In this document: in pieces, positions 35,992 through 45,352 of the stretch | Numbering within the stretch: position 1 is the first letter of the stretch | How the letters are laid out: each line of letters begins with the position of its first letter | The notes under the pieces: generated by a model | What the model was told of the DNA's origin: nothing | Databases searched by the model: none | The model's input: the letters and a program-made list of their open reading frames with translations, nothing else | Assembly: GCA_024743315.1 (NCBI GenBank) | Contig: JANSWU010000004.1 | Span: 124,001 to 188,000, forward strand | Source of the DNA: Hyphomonadaceae bacterium | GTDB taxonomy: Bacteria; Pseudomonadota; Alphaproteobacteria; Caulobacterales; Hyphomonadaceae | DNA: 64,000 bases | Direction: 5' to 3' | Made by a program: the position numbers and the translations under genes

Positions 35992-37989
35992 CTACTCAAA
36001 TTCAAGCATGATTTCATCAGCTGCCACGCTGTCGCCTGCGCCAACATTGATCGCCTTCACGGTACCATCGGCTTCGGCCCGAATGATGTTCTGCATCTTC
36101 ATTGCCTCAACAATGCAGACCGCTTCCCCTTCCTGGACCTCCTGTCCCACGGCCACATCGATTGAGACGACCAGACCCGGCATGGGCGAAATGATGAGTT
36201 TTGACAGGTCCGGCTTTTCTTTTTCCGGCAGGCGTTTGTGGAAATCTGCAACCTGCGGGGTGCACACCAGAGCATCCAGACGGACGCCGCGGTGTCGAAC
36301 CAGATAGCCTTCGGTGCGCGCAGCGACTTTGACTGCAATCGCCTGTCCATCCAATGCACCCTCGACCAAGGGCTTGCCCGGGGTCCATTCGGTCACGAAT
36401 GAATGAGATTTCTTACCGATCTTGATTGTGGCTTCGCCATTACCAAGCTCCAACTCCACCGGTGTGTAATCCTGGCCCAGCACGACAACCCACTGTCGGC
36501 GTAAGGGTTCGACCGGTGACATACGCCCGGTAATCTGACCTTCTCGGCGCGTATGCACGCCATGCACATAGGCGGCGACCACGGTCAGCATCGTCTTTTG
36601 TGCCTTGGTCGGTTCGGTGCCCTGAAAGCCGTCAGGGAATTCGTCTTTGATATAGGCGGTGGTGATGTTGCCGGACCGGAACCGTTTCTCATCCATCACC
36701 GCGGCACAAAACGGCATATTGTCTTGAATGCCTTCAATATGAAACCGATCCAGCGCCTCGGCCTGGACGTCCAGCGCGTGATCGCGGTCCTTGCCGTGGG
36801 TGACAAGCTTGGCGATCATCGGATCGTAGAACATCGAGATTTCATCGCCTTCGCGAACACCGCTATCCATGCGCACAGTACCACCGGATAGCGTGCCCTC
36901 AGCCGGTGGAAGGAACCGTTTCAAGCGCCCGATTGAAGGTAAGAAATTGCGGTATGGGTCTTCTGCATAGACCCGACTCTCGATCGCCCAGCCATTGATC
37001 TTGAGCTCATCCTGCTCAAGATTCAGTTTCTCGCCATAAGCCGAGCGCAGCATCTGCTCGACCAGATCCACGCCAGTGATCATTTCCGTCACCGGATGCT
37101 CGACCTGCAAGCGTGTGTTCATTTCCAGGAAATAGAAGCTCTTATCCTTGCCAGAGGCAACGAATTCAACGGTTCCGGCGCTGTCATAATCCACGGCTTT
37201 GGCAAGTGCCACCGCCTGCTCGCCCATCTTCTTGCGCGTTGCCTCATCCAGCAACGGAGACGGGGCCTCTTCCAGCACTTTCTGGTTTCGGCGCTGGATC
37301 GAACATTCGCGCTCGAACAAGTAGACACAATTGCCGTGCTTATCGCCCATGACCTGGATTTCGACATGGCGTGGCTCGAGGATAAATTTTTCGATGAATA
37401 TGCGATCGTCGCCAAATGATGCTGTCGCCTCTGCCTTTACGGCCGGATAGCCTTCTTCAACTTGCTTGTCGTCATACGCGATCCGAATGCCTTTGCCGCC
37501 GCCGCCAGCCGACGCCTTGATCATCACCGGATAGCCGATTTCGCGGCTGATCTTCACTGCCTGTTTGGTGTCATCGATCAGGCCCATATGGCCCGGCACA
37601 GTGGAGACACCGGCTTCGGCCGCGAGCTTTTTTGAGCTAATCTTATCGCCCATCGCCTCGATTGCATGCGGGTTCGGGCCGATAAAGACGATTTTTTCTT
37701 TTTTCAGGCGTTTGGCGAAATCCGGGTTCTCAGACAGGAACCCAAAGCCTGGATGCACCGCCTCGGCGCCGGTTTGGCGCACCGCATCGACAATCTTGTC
37801 CATGACAAGATAGGATTCGGCAGCCGGAGATGGGCCGATATGAACCGCCTCATCCGCCATCTCAACAGCCATAGAGCCGGCGTCAGCGTCCGAATACACC
37901 ACCACGGTTTTAATCCCCAGCCGCCGACAGGTCTTGATCACACGCACAGCAATCTCGCCGCGATTGGCAATCAGGATTTTATTGAACAT
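35992..37989 (-). CDS. pccA: Propionyl-CoA carboxylase alpha (biotin carboxylase/biotin carrier) subunit
   Basis: PccA carboxylates biotin with ATP for the conversion of propionyl-CoA to methylmalonyl-CoA. The 665-residue protein has the biotin carboxylase start MFNKILIANRGEIAVRVIK, the ATP-grasp glycine loop MIKASAGGGGKGIRI, ERECSIQRRNQKVLEEAPSP and FLEMNTRLQVEHPVTE, a linker domain, and a biotinyl domain with the modified lysine in VEAMKMQNIIRA (about residue 632). The length and the central BT-type domain favour propionyl- over methylcrotonyl- or acetyl-CoA carboxylase. The beta subunit gene is not adjacent. Confidence 0.92.
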   Translation of the reverse strand: MFNKILIANRGEIAVRVIKTCRRLGIKTVVVYSDADAGSMAVEMADEAVHIGPSPAAESYLVMDKIVDAVRQTGAEAVHPGFGFLSENPDFAKRLKKEKIVFIGPNPHAIEAMGDKISSKKLAAEAGVSTVPGHMGLIDDTKQAVKISREIGYPVMIKASAGGGGKGIRIAYDDKQVEEGYPAVKAEATASFGDDRIFIEKFILEPRHVEIQVMGDKHGNCVYLFERECSIQRRNQKVLEEAPSPLLDEATRKKMGEQAVALAKAVDYDSAGTVEFVASGKDKSFYFLEMNTRLQVEHPVTEMITGVDLVEQMLRSAYGEKLNLEQDELKINGWAIESRVYAEDPYRNFLPSIGRLKRFLPPAEGTLSGGTVRMDSGVREGDEISMFYDPMIAKLVTHGKDRDHALDVQAEALDRFHIEGIQDNMPFCAAVMDEKRFRSGNITTAYIKDEFPDGFQGTEPTKAQKTMLTVVAAYVHGVHTRREGQITGRMSPVEPLRRQWVVVLGQDYTPVELELGNGEATIKIGKKSHSFVTEWTPGKPLVEGALDGQAIAVKVAARTEGYLVRHRGVRLDALVCTPQVADFHKRLPEKEKPDLSKLIISPMPGLVVSIDVAVGQEVQEGEAVCIVEAMKMQNIIRAEADGTVKAINVGAGDSVAADEIMLEFE

Positions 37990-38089
37990 TTGCGGCCCTC
38001 GTGCATGGTTATTCGATCGTCCGTCGCCGGGCTTAGAATGCGCGAGACAGGTTGTCGAGGTTGCCGCTTGGTAAGATTGTGCGCGCGCC

Positions 38090-39037
38090 TCAGGCGGCGA
38101 TCACAAGCCCCTGAGTGAAGCCTGGGGCTTCCTTTTTCAGGAATTCAATCAAGGCGTTCTCGGCTGGAGAGATCTTTTCATCCCATCCAAGTCGCCGCAA
38201 AAGCCAGGAATTCTCATCCGCCGTGACTTTTTCAGCCTCACGTGCCGCCGCTTCCGCCGCGGCCATCCGAGCCTTGGCCGCCTTGTCACCATTATAGGTC
38301 ACTTTCTCGAACCAGGAGCCATTTGTGAATGAGGCGCCCATGCGAGCAAAGAATCCGCCGGTTGAGCCAGACGTGTCCTTTAACCAGGCTTCACGCGACA
38401 GAGCGTTCTCCACGGTTTTTGGGTCAGGATGCGCGCGCGCCATGAGGTGATTGCCCACAGCCCGCGCGAACAGGTCATTCCAGGTCGACGCATTGCGTGC
38501 GTTGGCAATGCCATCATTGGTCTTGAACAGAATGCCAGCTTCGAACGCCGTAACCCACAGACCACCGTCGCTGGAGCCTGCATAAAGCGCATACCGCATG
38601 CGCTCCACCATATTCAAATTGGCAACACCATCGGCGATGATACGCGCACTGATGGCCTCAATCGTATAATGGGCGAGCTTTTGCGGCGCGCCCTCGGCCT
38701 GGCGCAAAATCGCTAGCAACAGGTCAATTTCTTCAAGGCTGGGTTTTGCTTCGTCGGTGTGCACTTGGGCCAGAAGCCAATCGGCCTCCTCGTCAGTGAC
38801 CCATCCTTCTGGCGGTTCGCGGGTCAGCAAATAATCCTTGAGCGCCTCTTGGAACCGGCTCGACCATTCCGGATCCGTCGATTTCAGGACATCATTAATC
38901 CGAAACAGGGCTTCCGCCTCGCCACGACTGACGATTCCGTCCTTATAGGTCTCGTTGACGATGCGCCGGGCTTCGGTCTCGGACATTTCCCCGAGTTTCG
39001 TCACGCGTTCCATCATATTATTGGTTTCCTGATCCAT
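38090..39037 (-). CDS. Conserved-looking protein of unknown function, next to the BLUF gene (315 aa)
   Basis: I do not recognise this protein. From the ATG at 39037 (MDQETNNMMERV) it is soluble, mostly helical and acidic, with two similar helix-rich segments: EARRIVNETYKDGIVSRGEAEALFRIND (about 19-46) and, later, VTDEEADWLLAQVH with PSLEEIDLLLAIL. These recall acidic helical bundle domains such as TerB, but no firm match can be made. An Ala/Glu/Lys helix lies around residues 255-275. It starts 55 bp after the BLUF gene on the same strand, so it may be its operon partner. The ORF's upstream extension to 39187 is the shadow of the BLUF gene. Confidence 0.7.
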   Translation of the reverse strand: MDQETNNMMERVTKLGEMSETEARRIVNETYKDGIVSRGEAEALFRINDVLKSTDPEWSSRFQEALKDYLLTREPPEGWVTDEEADWLLAQVHTDEAKPSLEEIDLLLAILRQAEGAPQKLAHYTIEAISARIIADGVANLNMVERMRYALYAGSSDGGLWVTAFEAGILFKTNDGIANARNASTWNDLFARAVGNHLMARAHPDPKTVENALSREAWLKDTSGSTGGFFARMGASFTNGSWFEKVTYNGDKAAKARMAAAEAAAREAEKVTADENSWLLRRLGWDEKISPAENALIEFLKKEAPGFTQGLVIAA

Positions 39038-39092
39038 GAGGACCCCCGTACTCTTCGAGGGCCAACCTGTCAGAAAGCCGTTGCCAATGGGT

Positions 39093-39512
39093 TTACGCTG
39101 GCGCTTTCTCAATGTGCATAAATCGCGTGAACAGATGCAGTAATTCGCGCGGCATTTCCTGGGGCAGAAGCCCATCAACTGGGTCATCGTGCTTGATGAT
39201 CATCGTATGGCCTTTGGGATCATCGACACGGAAATAATTCATCGCCCAATCCGGGAATGCCCGTTCGCGAATGTTTTCGCCGATAATCTGGACTACGCCG
39301 AAATGACGATGATCCTTGATGATGCGGTCGTAGATTTCACGTACTTCGTCACGATCACCCTCAAGCGCTTGCATGAAGTGTCGCCCATTATGCGCCAAAA
39401 AGCCGGTAATCATGCGCTCGTGATTATTGGATTCAGACACATCAAGGATATCACCAATCTCTGACTGGCTGATCCCGTCCTCTGCGGTGCTGACATAAAC
39501 CAAACGATACAT
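39093..39512 (-). CDS. Short BLUF-domain blue-light photoreceptor
   Basis: The 139-residue protein is a single BLUF domain plus a C-terminal helical cap. FAD-binding and signalling residues are present: Tyr6 (MYRLVYVS), Asn30 in SNNHERMITG, Gln48 in RHFMQALEG, and a Trp in FPDWAMNYF. It should therefore be photoactive. GGAG stands six bases before the ATG at 39512. No output domain is fused, so it must act on a partner; the helical protein just downstream is a candidate. In Rhodobacter sphaeroides the BLUF protein AppA controls PpsR, but this protein lacks the AppA C-terminal domain. Confidence 0.92.
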   Translation of the reverse strand: MYRLVYVSTAEDGISQSEIGDILDVSESNNHERMITGFLAHNGRHFMQALEGDRDEVREIYDRIIKDHRHFGVVQIIGENIRERAFPDWAMNYFRVDDPKGHTMIIKHDDPVDGLLPQEMPRELLHLFTRFMHIEKAPA

Positions 39513-39600
39513 AAAACTCTCCAAGCGTCACGCTGACGCAAGTCCGAGCAAGGCGCAATGCGATACAAGCCGCGCGTGTTTTCAGAACTGCCAATACGCC

Positions 39601-39614
39601 ATTACACGTGTAAT
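39601..39614. promoter_or_regulatory. 14-bp perfect palindrome between the BLUF gene and map
   Basis: ATTACACGTGTAAT is a perfect dyad in the 182-bp divergent region, 89 bp before the BLUF start and 81 bp before map. Its size and symmetry fit an operator for a dimeric regulator. No regulator can be named from the sequence. Confidence 0.45.
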
Positions 39615-39694
39615 CAGCTTGTCACTGGAAGTTTCTACCAATCGCTGTCATATATACAGTCTGGCTGATCCAAATCTGAGAAAGTAGACGGCAA

Positions 39695-40516
39695 ATGACG
39701 GAAGCAGACATCATGCTGCCCATGCGCACGGGCGAAATTCGAATTCATGATGAAGCGGGCTTCGAGGGCATGCGGAAGGCAGGTCGCCTTGTCGCCCAAT
39801 GCCTCGATATGTTGGTCGACGAAGTCAAACCCGGTGTCACTACCGGTCATATTGACGATTTGATCCGCGAATTTGTTTATGATCACGGCGCACAATCGGC
39901 CACGATTGGCTATCGCGGTTATCGGCACGCCTCCTGTATTTCGCTCAATCACGTGATTTGTCATGGCATCCCGGGCGATCGCGCCTTTAAAGACGGCGAT
40001 ATTGCCAATATTGACGTGACCGTCATTGTGGATGGCTGGCATGGAGATCATTCGCGGATGTATGCCGCAGGCGAACCAAAACGGATTGCCTCACGTCTGA
40101 TGGATGTCACCTATGAAGCACTCATGGCTGGCATTGCCGCCGTGAAGCCTGGAAACCGATTTGGCGATATTGGCGCCGCGATTTCCGAAATCGCGCGCAA
40201 AAACAGGTTCTCTGTGGTCGAAGACTTCTGCGGCCATGGCCTTGGCCAGCTCTTTCATGACGAACCCAATGTCGTGCACAGCGCCCGCGCAGGCACCGGG
40301 CCCGAGCTCAAAGAAGGCATGTTTTTCACCATCGAGCCCATGCTGAATGTCGGACGCAAGGATGCGGCAATCCTCAGCGATGGCTGGACCGCGGTCACGC
40401 GTGATCGCAAATTGTCGGCGCAGTTCGAGCATTCGGTCGGCGTCACCAAGGATGGGTGCGAGATCTTCACGGCCTCGCCGAATGGCCTGCACACCCCACA
40501 CACGGTACGCCCTTGA
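39695..40516 (+). CDS. map: Type I methionine aminopeptidase
   Basis: Map removes N-terminal methionine from nascent proteins. The 273-residue enzyme has the metal-ligand residues in VNIDVT-like IANIDVTVIVDGWHGDHSRM (two Asp), the His in FCGHGLGQLFHDEP, and the late Glu residues in FTIEPMLNVG and QFEHSVGV. The segment SCISLNHVICHGIPGD is typical. The start ATG at 39695 has no strong Shine-Dalgarno; Met7 or Met10 are alternatives. The stop overlaps the likely TTG start of radC. Confidence 0.95.
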   Translation: MTEADIMLPMRTGEIRIHDEAGFEGMRKAGRLVAQCLDMLVDEVKPGVTTGHIDDLIREFVYDHGAQSATIGYRGYRHASCISLNHVICHGIPGDRAFKDGDIANIDVTVIVDGWHGDHSRMYAAGEPKRIASRLMDVTYEALMAGIAAVKPGNRFGDIGAAISEIARKNRFSVVEDFCGHGLGQLFHDEPNVVHSARAGTGPELKEGMFFTIEPMLNVGRKDAAILSDGWTAVTRDRKLSAQFEHSVGVTKDGCEIFTASPNGLHTPHTVRP

Positions 40517-41202
40517 GCCAATCACCTGCCAAACCACACTGGCAGGGACACCGGGACCGCTTACGCGGGAAGCTGCTAAAGCGCGGCGCAGGATCACTGG
40601 AAGATTACGAGCTTCTGGAAACGCTCCTTTTTGCCTTCATTCCGAGACGCGATGTGAAACCCGTCGCGAAAGCGCTGCTGACACGGTTCGGATCGTTGTC
40701 TGCCGTATTCGCGGCGCCGGCCCACAAGCTTGTCGAAATCGATGGCGTCGGAGACACCGTCGCTGCCTATTTGAAAGCGACGCAAGAAATCGGCGATCGC
40801 GCGGCCCGGGAAAAAATCCAGTCGCGTCCGGTTATCTCAAGCTGGAGCGCCCTGCTCGCTTATGTGCGCCAGCAATTGCAACATGAAACACGCGAGCAAT
40901 TTCGGGTGCTTTTTCTCGATCGCAAGAACCAGTTGATCAGTGATGAGTTGATGGGCCAAGGCACGGTGGATCATGCGCCAGTCTATCCGCGCGAGATCGC
41001 CCGTCGGGCGTTGGAATTGTCAGCGTCGGCGCTGATCCTGGTGCACAATCACCCCTCCGGCGACCCAACCCCGTCGCGCACGGACATTGATATGACCCGC
41101 GAAATCGTCGACGCGCTGGCGCCGTTTGAAATCACTGTTCACGACCATCTGATCGCCGCTAAGCATGGCGTCACCAGCTTCAAGACAGAAGGTCTGATTT
41201 GA
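40513..41202 (+). CDS. radC: RadC-family JAB/MPN domain protein
   Basis: This ~229-residue protein has the N-terminal helix-hairpin-helix region (LLTRFGSLSAVF, EIDGVGDTVAAYL) and the C-terminal JAB1/MPN metal site LILVHNHPSGDPTPSRTDIDMT. The family was named for radiation sensitivity but its cellular role remains unclear. TTG at 40513 overlaps the map stop as TTGA and is the likely start. An upstream GTG at 40456 would make the first 19 residues a shadow of map. Confidence 0.88.
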   Translation: MSQSPAKPHWQGHRDRLRGKLLKRGAGSLEDYELLETLLFAFIPRRDVKPVAKALLTRFGSLSAVFAAPAHKLVEIDGVGDTVAAYLKATQEIGDRAAREKIQSRPVISSWSALLAYVRQQLQHETREQFRVLFLDRKNQLISDELMGQGTVDHAPVYPREIARRALELSASALILVHNHPSGDPTPSRTDIDMTREIVDALAPFEITVHDHLIAAKHGVTSFKTEGLI

Positions 41203-41283
41203 TCGACCCGTCGCGACGAAATCTCTGGACACGCCTCAGCCATCTCGTCAGTCTAACCGAAAACAGGTCGGAGGAGACGAGAT

Positions 41284-42240
41284 ATGAAAGCGATTGGATT
41301 GGGATTGAGCGCCGCTCTACTGGCGACTGCTGCCTGCGCACAAACCCCTGAAGAGGCACCTGCCGAGACAAGTTCAACCTGGTTTCCGTCCAAATATGGC
41401 GGCGCGGACCGGCTCGGCGCCCTGAACAATCTGACGCCAGAGAAAACTGCCGCCGCGGCGAGTTTGGTTCAGGAAGGCAAGACGTTCAGTCTCGGCATGG
41501 TCACGGGACGCGATACGCCCGCCTATGGCCCACGCGAATATGACGTCATGGTCCTGCAGCTCTCAGATGGCTCGGGCACACCGCTCGGCGCCAACCAGGC
41601 CACCGGAAATGATGATTATGTCGATACCTTTGTTGGCATTGGTAGTCAGATTGATGGGCTCGGGCATATGGGCATCAATCATCGCTATTATAATGGCGTC
41701 CCGGTCGGTGATTTTGTGACCACATCCGGGCTCACGCAATTTGGCACCCATACCCTGCCGCCGATCGCGACGCGCGGCATTTTGCTCGACATGACCAAGA
41801 GTTTTGCCGATCCGGTGCCAGACGGCACGGCGTTCAATCAAGCTGAGATTGACGCCGCAGCAGAGCGCGCCGGCGTTACCATTGAGGCCGGCGATGTGGT
41901 TATCTTCCATACCGGAAAAATGAAGGCGACGGCCGGTGAAACGACGCTGGCGCCCCTGTCGCCTGGCCTTGGGGTTGGCGGCGCACAATACCTGTCAGAC
42001 CTTGGGGTGGTGGCCGTGGGCGCCGACACCTGGGCCCTGGAAGCCATACCATTTGAGGATGAGACCCGCCCATTTGACGTGCACTTGACGCTGCTCGCCA
42101 AGAATGGGGTCTATATCCTGGAGAATATGGTCACCGATGACCTGGCCGCTGATGGAGAAGGCGCATTTTTCTTCACGCTCGGCGTGCCGCGATTGGAAGG
42201 TACAGTGCAGGCCATCATCAATCCGGTAGCGATCCGATAG
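41284..42240 (+). CDS. Exported cyclase-family (kynurenine formamidase-like) protein
   Basis: The 318-residue protein has a signal sequence ending ATAACAQ (lipobox-like, Cys18), so it is periplasmic or a lipoprotein. The rest matches the metal-dependent cyclase family (PF04199): WFPSKYGGADRLGALNNLTPE near the start, and TFVGIGSQIDGLGHMG at the place of the HxGTHxDxPxH metal motif. Two of the usual histidines are replaced (Gly and Gln), while Asp and the last His remain. GGAG precedes the ATG. The substrate is unknown. Confidence 0.8.
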   Translation: MKAIGLGLSAALLATAACAQTPEEAPAETSSTWFPSKYGGADRLGALNNLTPEKTAAAASLVQEGKTFSLGMVTGRDTPAYGPREYDVMVLQLSDGSGTPLGANQATGNDDYVDTFVGIGSQIDGLGHMGINHRYYNGVPVGDFVTTSGLTQFGTHTLPPIATRGILLDMTKSFADPVPDGTAFNQAEIDAAAERAGVTIEAGDVVIFHTGKMKATAGETTLAPLSPGLGVGGAQYLSDLGVVAVGADTWALEAIPFEDETRPFDVHLTLLAKNGVYILENMVTDDLAADGEGAFFFTLGVPRLEGTVQAIINPVAIR

Positions 42241-42255
42241 TCCTGATTTGCACTG

Positions 42256-42294
42256 CCTCCCGCTGCGAAAAGACTTGCGCAGTGTGGCGGGAGG
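42256..42294. repeat. GC-rich inverted repeat between the cyclase-family gene and the first MFS gene
   Basis: CCTCCCGC (42256-42263) pairs with GCGGGAGG (42287-42294) and encloses a second stem, TGCG/CGCA. No T-run follows, so it is not a classical terminator, though it could slow polymerase or stabilise the upstream 3' end. Confidence 0.4.
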
Positions 42295-42353
42295 GCTACC
42301 GTGACGAGAAATAAATACATGCGCCGTTCAAGGCGTAGCTTGGGAGGCTTTGA

Positions 42354-43835
42354 ATGAGCGACACCGCGACCGCAACCGCGGCGGCGAACGGGCATGAAAC
42401 GGGTTATGGGTCCAAAGGATACCGATCCTATGTTCTGATCGCCTTGATGGTGGTTTACACCCTCAACTTCATCGATCGGAACCTGATCGGCGTGCTCGCT
42501 GAGCCGATTATCCAGACATTCAGCTTGAGCGACACCCAGTTTGGCCTGCTCGCCAGCTGGCCTTTCGCAATTTTTTACGCCGTGATGGGGCTTCCCATTG
42601 CGATGGCGGCGGACCGGTTCAACCGGGTCAATATTATCGTCGTCTGTATCGTGCTGTGGTCCGTGATGACGGCGCTGTGCGGTGTGGCGGCGGGTTTCAT
42701 CACACTGATGCTGTTCCGCATCGGCGTGGCTGTCGGTGAGGCGGGCTGTACGCCGCCCGCCAATTCGATCATCGGCGATTATTATCCGGCCAAACACCGG
42801 GCGACCGCGCTTGGCATCTATTCCATGGGCGTGACGCTTGGCGGCGTGCTCGCCTATCTGTTTGGTGGCCCCCTGGCCGAGCTCAGCGGTCCCGCCTTCG
42901 GCGCCTGGCTCGACGGCATTGGTGTCGGCGGCCTGTTCACAGGCATTGATTGGCAGAATGTCGAAGGCTGGCGCATCGCCTTTGTCGTGATTGGCCTGCC
43001 GGGTGTGTTGATCGGGGCCATCCTTTGGTGGACCGTGCAGGAACCACCACGCGGTTATTCTGATCCGCCTGATGCACAAAAGGTTGAGAAGGCCTCGACC
43101 AAAGAGACTTTGCAGGAACTCGCCTCAAAGCCGAGCTTTTGGTGGATGTCCGCAGGCGCGGCGCTGGTGGCTTTTGTCGGCTATGGCCTGTTCACCTTCC
43201 AGATCCCATTCCTGATCCGGGAGCATGGTCTAGGCGTGCGCGAAGCTTCCATCAATTTTGGCGCGCCCTTGTCGGCCCTTGCGGCGGTCGGCACGTTCCT
43301 TGGCGGGTATCTGACAGATCGGTTCTCGCATCGGTTCAGCACCGCCGTCGCGCTGATCCCGGCCATCGGACTGTTGCTCGCCGTGCCGCTTTACATATTC
43401 GCTTTTTATGCCTCGAGCCTGGTGGTCGTTTTCGTGGTTTGGGGGCTCGCCGCGATCTGCCATTACGCCTATCTCGGCGCGCAGTATAATATTGGCCAAG
43501 GCGTCGTATCAGTCCGCTCTCGCGCGACCGCGATCGCGATCCTGCTGATCATTGTGTCGATTATCGGCAATGGGATCGGACCACAATTTGTCGGTATCAT
43601 GAGCGATGTCTTCACCGGCATGGCGCTCAGCAGCGAGGGCCTCAGCGCCTCAATTTGCGCCGCTGCGGACGGACTGACGGATGACCAACTTGCGAGTTGT
43701 GCGTCGGGGCGCTCTGCCGGCCTGAAACAATCGATTTCAGTCACCACGCTTTGGTTCATTGTCGCCGCAGGCTGTTTCTACATGGCCTCAAGGCACCTTG
43801 AGAACGACCTGGTGGCCAAGACGGGGACCGCGTAA
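42354..43835 (+). CDS. MFS transporter (first of a tandem pair)
   Basis: The 493-residue protein has twelve predicted membrane helices and MFS signatures: IDRNLIGVLAEPI in the first helix, PIAMAADRFNRVNI (the helix 2-3 loop), GVAVGEAGCTPPANSII in the fourth and fifth helices, and YLTDRFSHRF. It belongs to the spinster-like/hexuronate branch that often accompanies catabolic genes, with no substrate assigned. GGAGG lies seven bases before the ATG. Its stop shares one base with the next start. Confidence 0.88.
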   Translation: MSDTATATAAANGHETGYGSKGYRSYVLIALMVVYTLNFIDRNLIGVLAEPIIQTFSLSDTQFGLLASWPFAIFYAVMGLPIAMAADRFNRVNIIVVCIVLWSVMTALCGVAAGFITLMLFRIGVAVGEAGCTPPANSIIGDYYPAKHRATALGIYSMGVTLGGVLAYLFGGPLAELSGPAFGAWLDGIGVGGLFTGIDWQNVEGWRIAFVVIGLPGVLIGAILWWTVQEPPRGYSDPPDAQKVEKASTKETLQELASKPSFWWMSAGAALVAFVGYGLFTFQIPFLIREHGLGVREASINFGAPLSALAAVGTFLGGYLTDRFSHRFSTAVALIPAIGLLLAVPLYIFAFYASSLVVVFVVWGLAAICHYAYLGAQYNIGQGVVSVRSRATAIAILLIIVSIIGNGIGPQFVGIMSDVFTGMALSSEGLSASICAAADGLTDDQLASCASGRSAGLKQSISVTTLWFIVAAGCFYMASRHLENDLVAKTGTA

Positions 43836-45349
43836 TGGCAGAGATAGCGAACGAAGCTCAATCAGAAGCGCCCGCGAATGACGGCTATGGCAGCGCGGGG
43901 TACCGGGCTTATGTCCTGTTCGCATTGATCGTCGTCTATACGTTTAACTTCATCGACAGGACCCTGATAGGTGTCCTTGGCGAACCCATTCGTGAGACTT
44001 TTGGTCTTTCGGATACGATGATTGGATTATTGTCCGGCCTTGCCTTCGCATTGCTCTACACGATCCTGGGCATCCCGTTTGCGATGCTCGCGGAGCGAAA
44101 GAACCGGACAACCATTATCGCCATTGCCATGGCAGCCTGGAGTGGCATGACGGTGCTCTGCGGCATGGCGCAGAATACCTTGCAATTTGCCCTTGCGCGC
44201 GTTGGCGTGGGGATCGGAGAAGCAGGCTGTTCACCGCCCTCACATTCTTTGATTTCGGATTATTTCCCGCCAGAAAAACGCTCATCAGCCCTGGGCATAT
44301 TTGCCCTGGGCATCCCGATTGGTTCAATGCTCGCCGCCGTGGGGGGGGCCTGGATCGCCAATCAGGACGGGTTGAACTGGCGCGATGCATTCATCTGGAT
44401 GGGTTTGCCCGGCGTGCTCGGTGCTGTGATTTTCAAGATGACCGTGAAAGAGCCCCCTCGCGGGTATTCCGACCCGGGCGGTGCAGAGGCCGCAGCGCAA
44501 AGACGCATGCCGTCGCCGTTCAAAGTGTTCAGCATTATCGGGCGCAACCCAAGCTTCTGGCACGTCTCTTTAGGTGGCGCGATTGCGTCCTTCGTTGGCT
44601 ATGGCGTTGGCCAGTTCGTGGCGCCGTTCTGGATTCGCGTCCATGGACTAGAACTGTTCGAAGCGGCTTTGCTCTATGGTGGATTGCTCGGCATCGCGGC
44701 AGGCATCGGGACAATTGGCAGTGGCATTGTCGCCGATCGATTGCGCGCACGATACCCGAATGCCGATAGCTGGGTCCCGGCGCTTGGTATGTCCTTGTGT
44801 GTGCCGGTCGCAATCATAGGATACAACACAGTCAGTTTCGCCGAAGGCACTGCTGCGATCTGGATGGCCGTGCCCTTCCTCGCACTCGCGGCTATCCTAC
44901 GCTATGCCTATCTCGCACCAATGTTTTCAGTGACCCAGAAACTGGTCGAACCGCGCATGCGTGCGACGGCCGCGGCGCTGATGCTCTTCGTCGTTAATTT
45001 GATCGGCTACGGCGCCGGACCGCCGGCGATCGGTTTCATCTCGGATACGGTTTCCAAACGCACCCTGGTGTCGATGGAAGCGCCGCTTACGCTGAACCAG
45101 TGCGGCGGAATCGAATCGCAATTGAAAGCGGTGCGGGACGGACGCGAAACCAATCTGAGCGAAGCAGAATTGGCGGAGGCGCTCGCTACCAATGCTGAAT
45201 ATTGCGCGCCCGCACGCAAAAACGGCGTCCGCTGGGCGATTTCAATCGGCTTCTTGTTCCTGTTCTGGGCGGCGGCGCATTTCCTGCTCATGGGCCGGAC
45301 CATGCAACGCGACCTGTGGACGCCAGATGAGACGCCCGCTACAGCCTGA
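43835..45349 (+). CDS. MFS transporter (second of a tandem pair)
   Basis: The 504-residue paralogue of the preceding carrier shares the same motifs: NFIDRTLIGVLGEPIRE, GIPFAMLAERKNRTTI, GVGIGEAGCSPPSHSLISDYFPPEKR and ADRLRARYP. The last periplasmic loop is longer and contains two Cys (NQCGG and AEYCAP), as in its neighbour. The pair probably arose by duplication and is translationally coupled. thrB starts three bases after its stop. Confidence 0.88.
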   Translation: MAEIANEAQSEAPANDGYGSAGYRAYVLFALIVVYTFNFIDRTLIGVLGEPIRETFGLSDTMIGLLSGLAFALLYTILGIPFAMLAERKNRTTIIAIAMAAWSGMTVLCGMAQNTLQFALARVGVGIGEAGCSPPSHSLISDYFPPEKRSSALGIFALGIPIGSMLAAVGGAWIANQDGLNWRDAFIWMGLPGVLGAVIFKMTVKEPPRGYSDPGGAEAAAQRRMPSPFKVFSIIGRNPSFWHVSLGGAIASFVGYGVGQFVAPFWIRVHGLELFEAALLYGGLLGIAAGIGTIGSGIVADRLRARYPNADSWVPALGMSLCVPVAIIGYNTVSFAEGTAAIWMAVPFLALAAILRYAYLAPMFSVTQKLVEPRMRATAAALMLFVVNLIGYGAGPPAIGFISDTVSKRTLVSMEAPLTLNQCGGIESQLKAVRDGRETNLSEAELAEALATNAEYCAPARKNGVRWAISIGFLFLFWAAAHFLLMGRTMQRDLWTPDETPATA

Positions 45350-45352
45350 TTT

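Noticed and set aside
42256-42294. Intrinsic terminator after the cyclase-family gene
   Set aside because: The stem is good but no T-run follows on either strand, so it is listed only as an inverted repeat.
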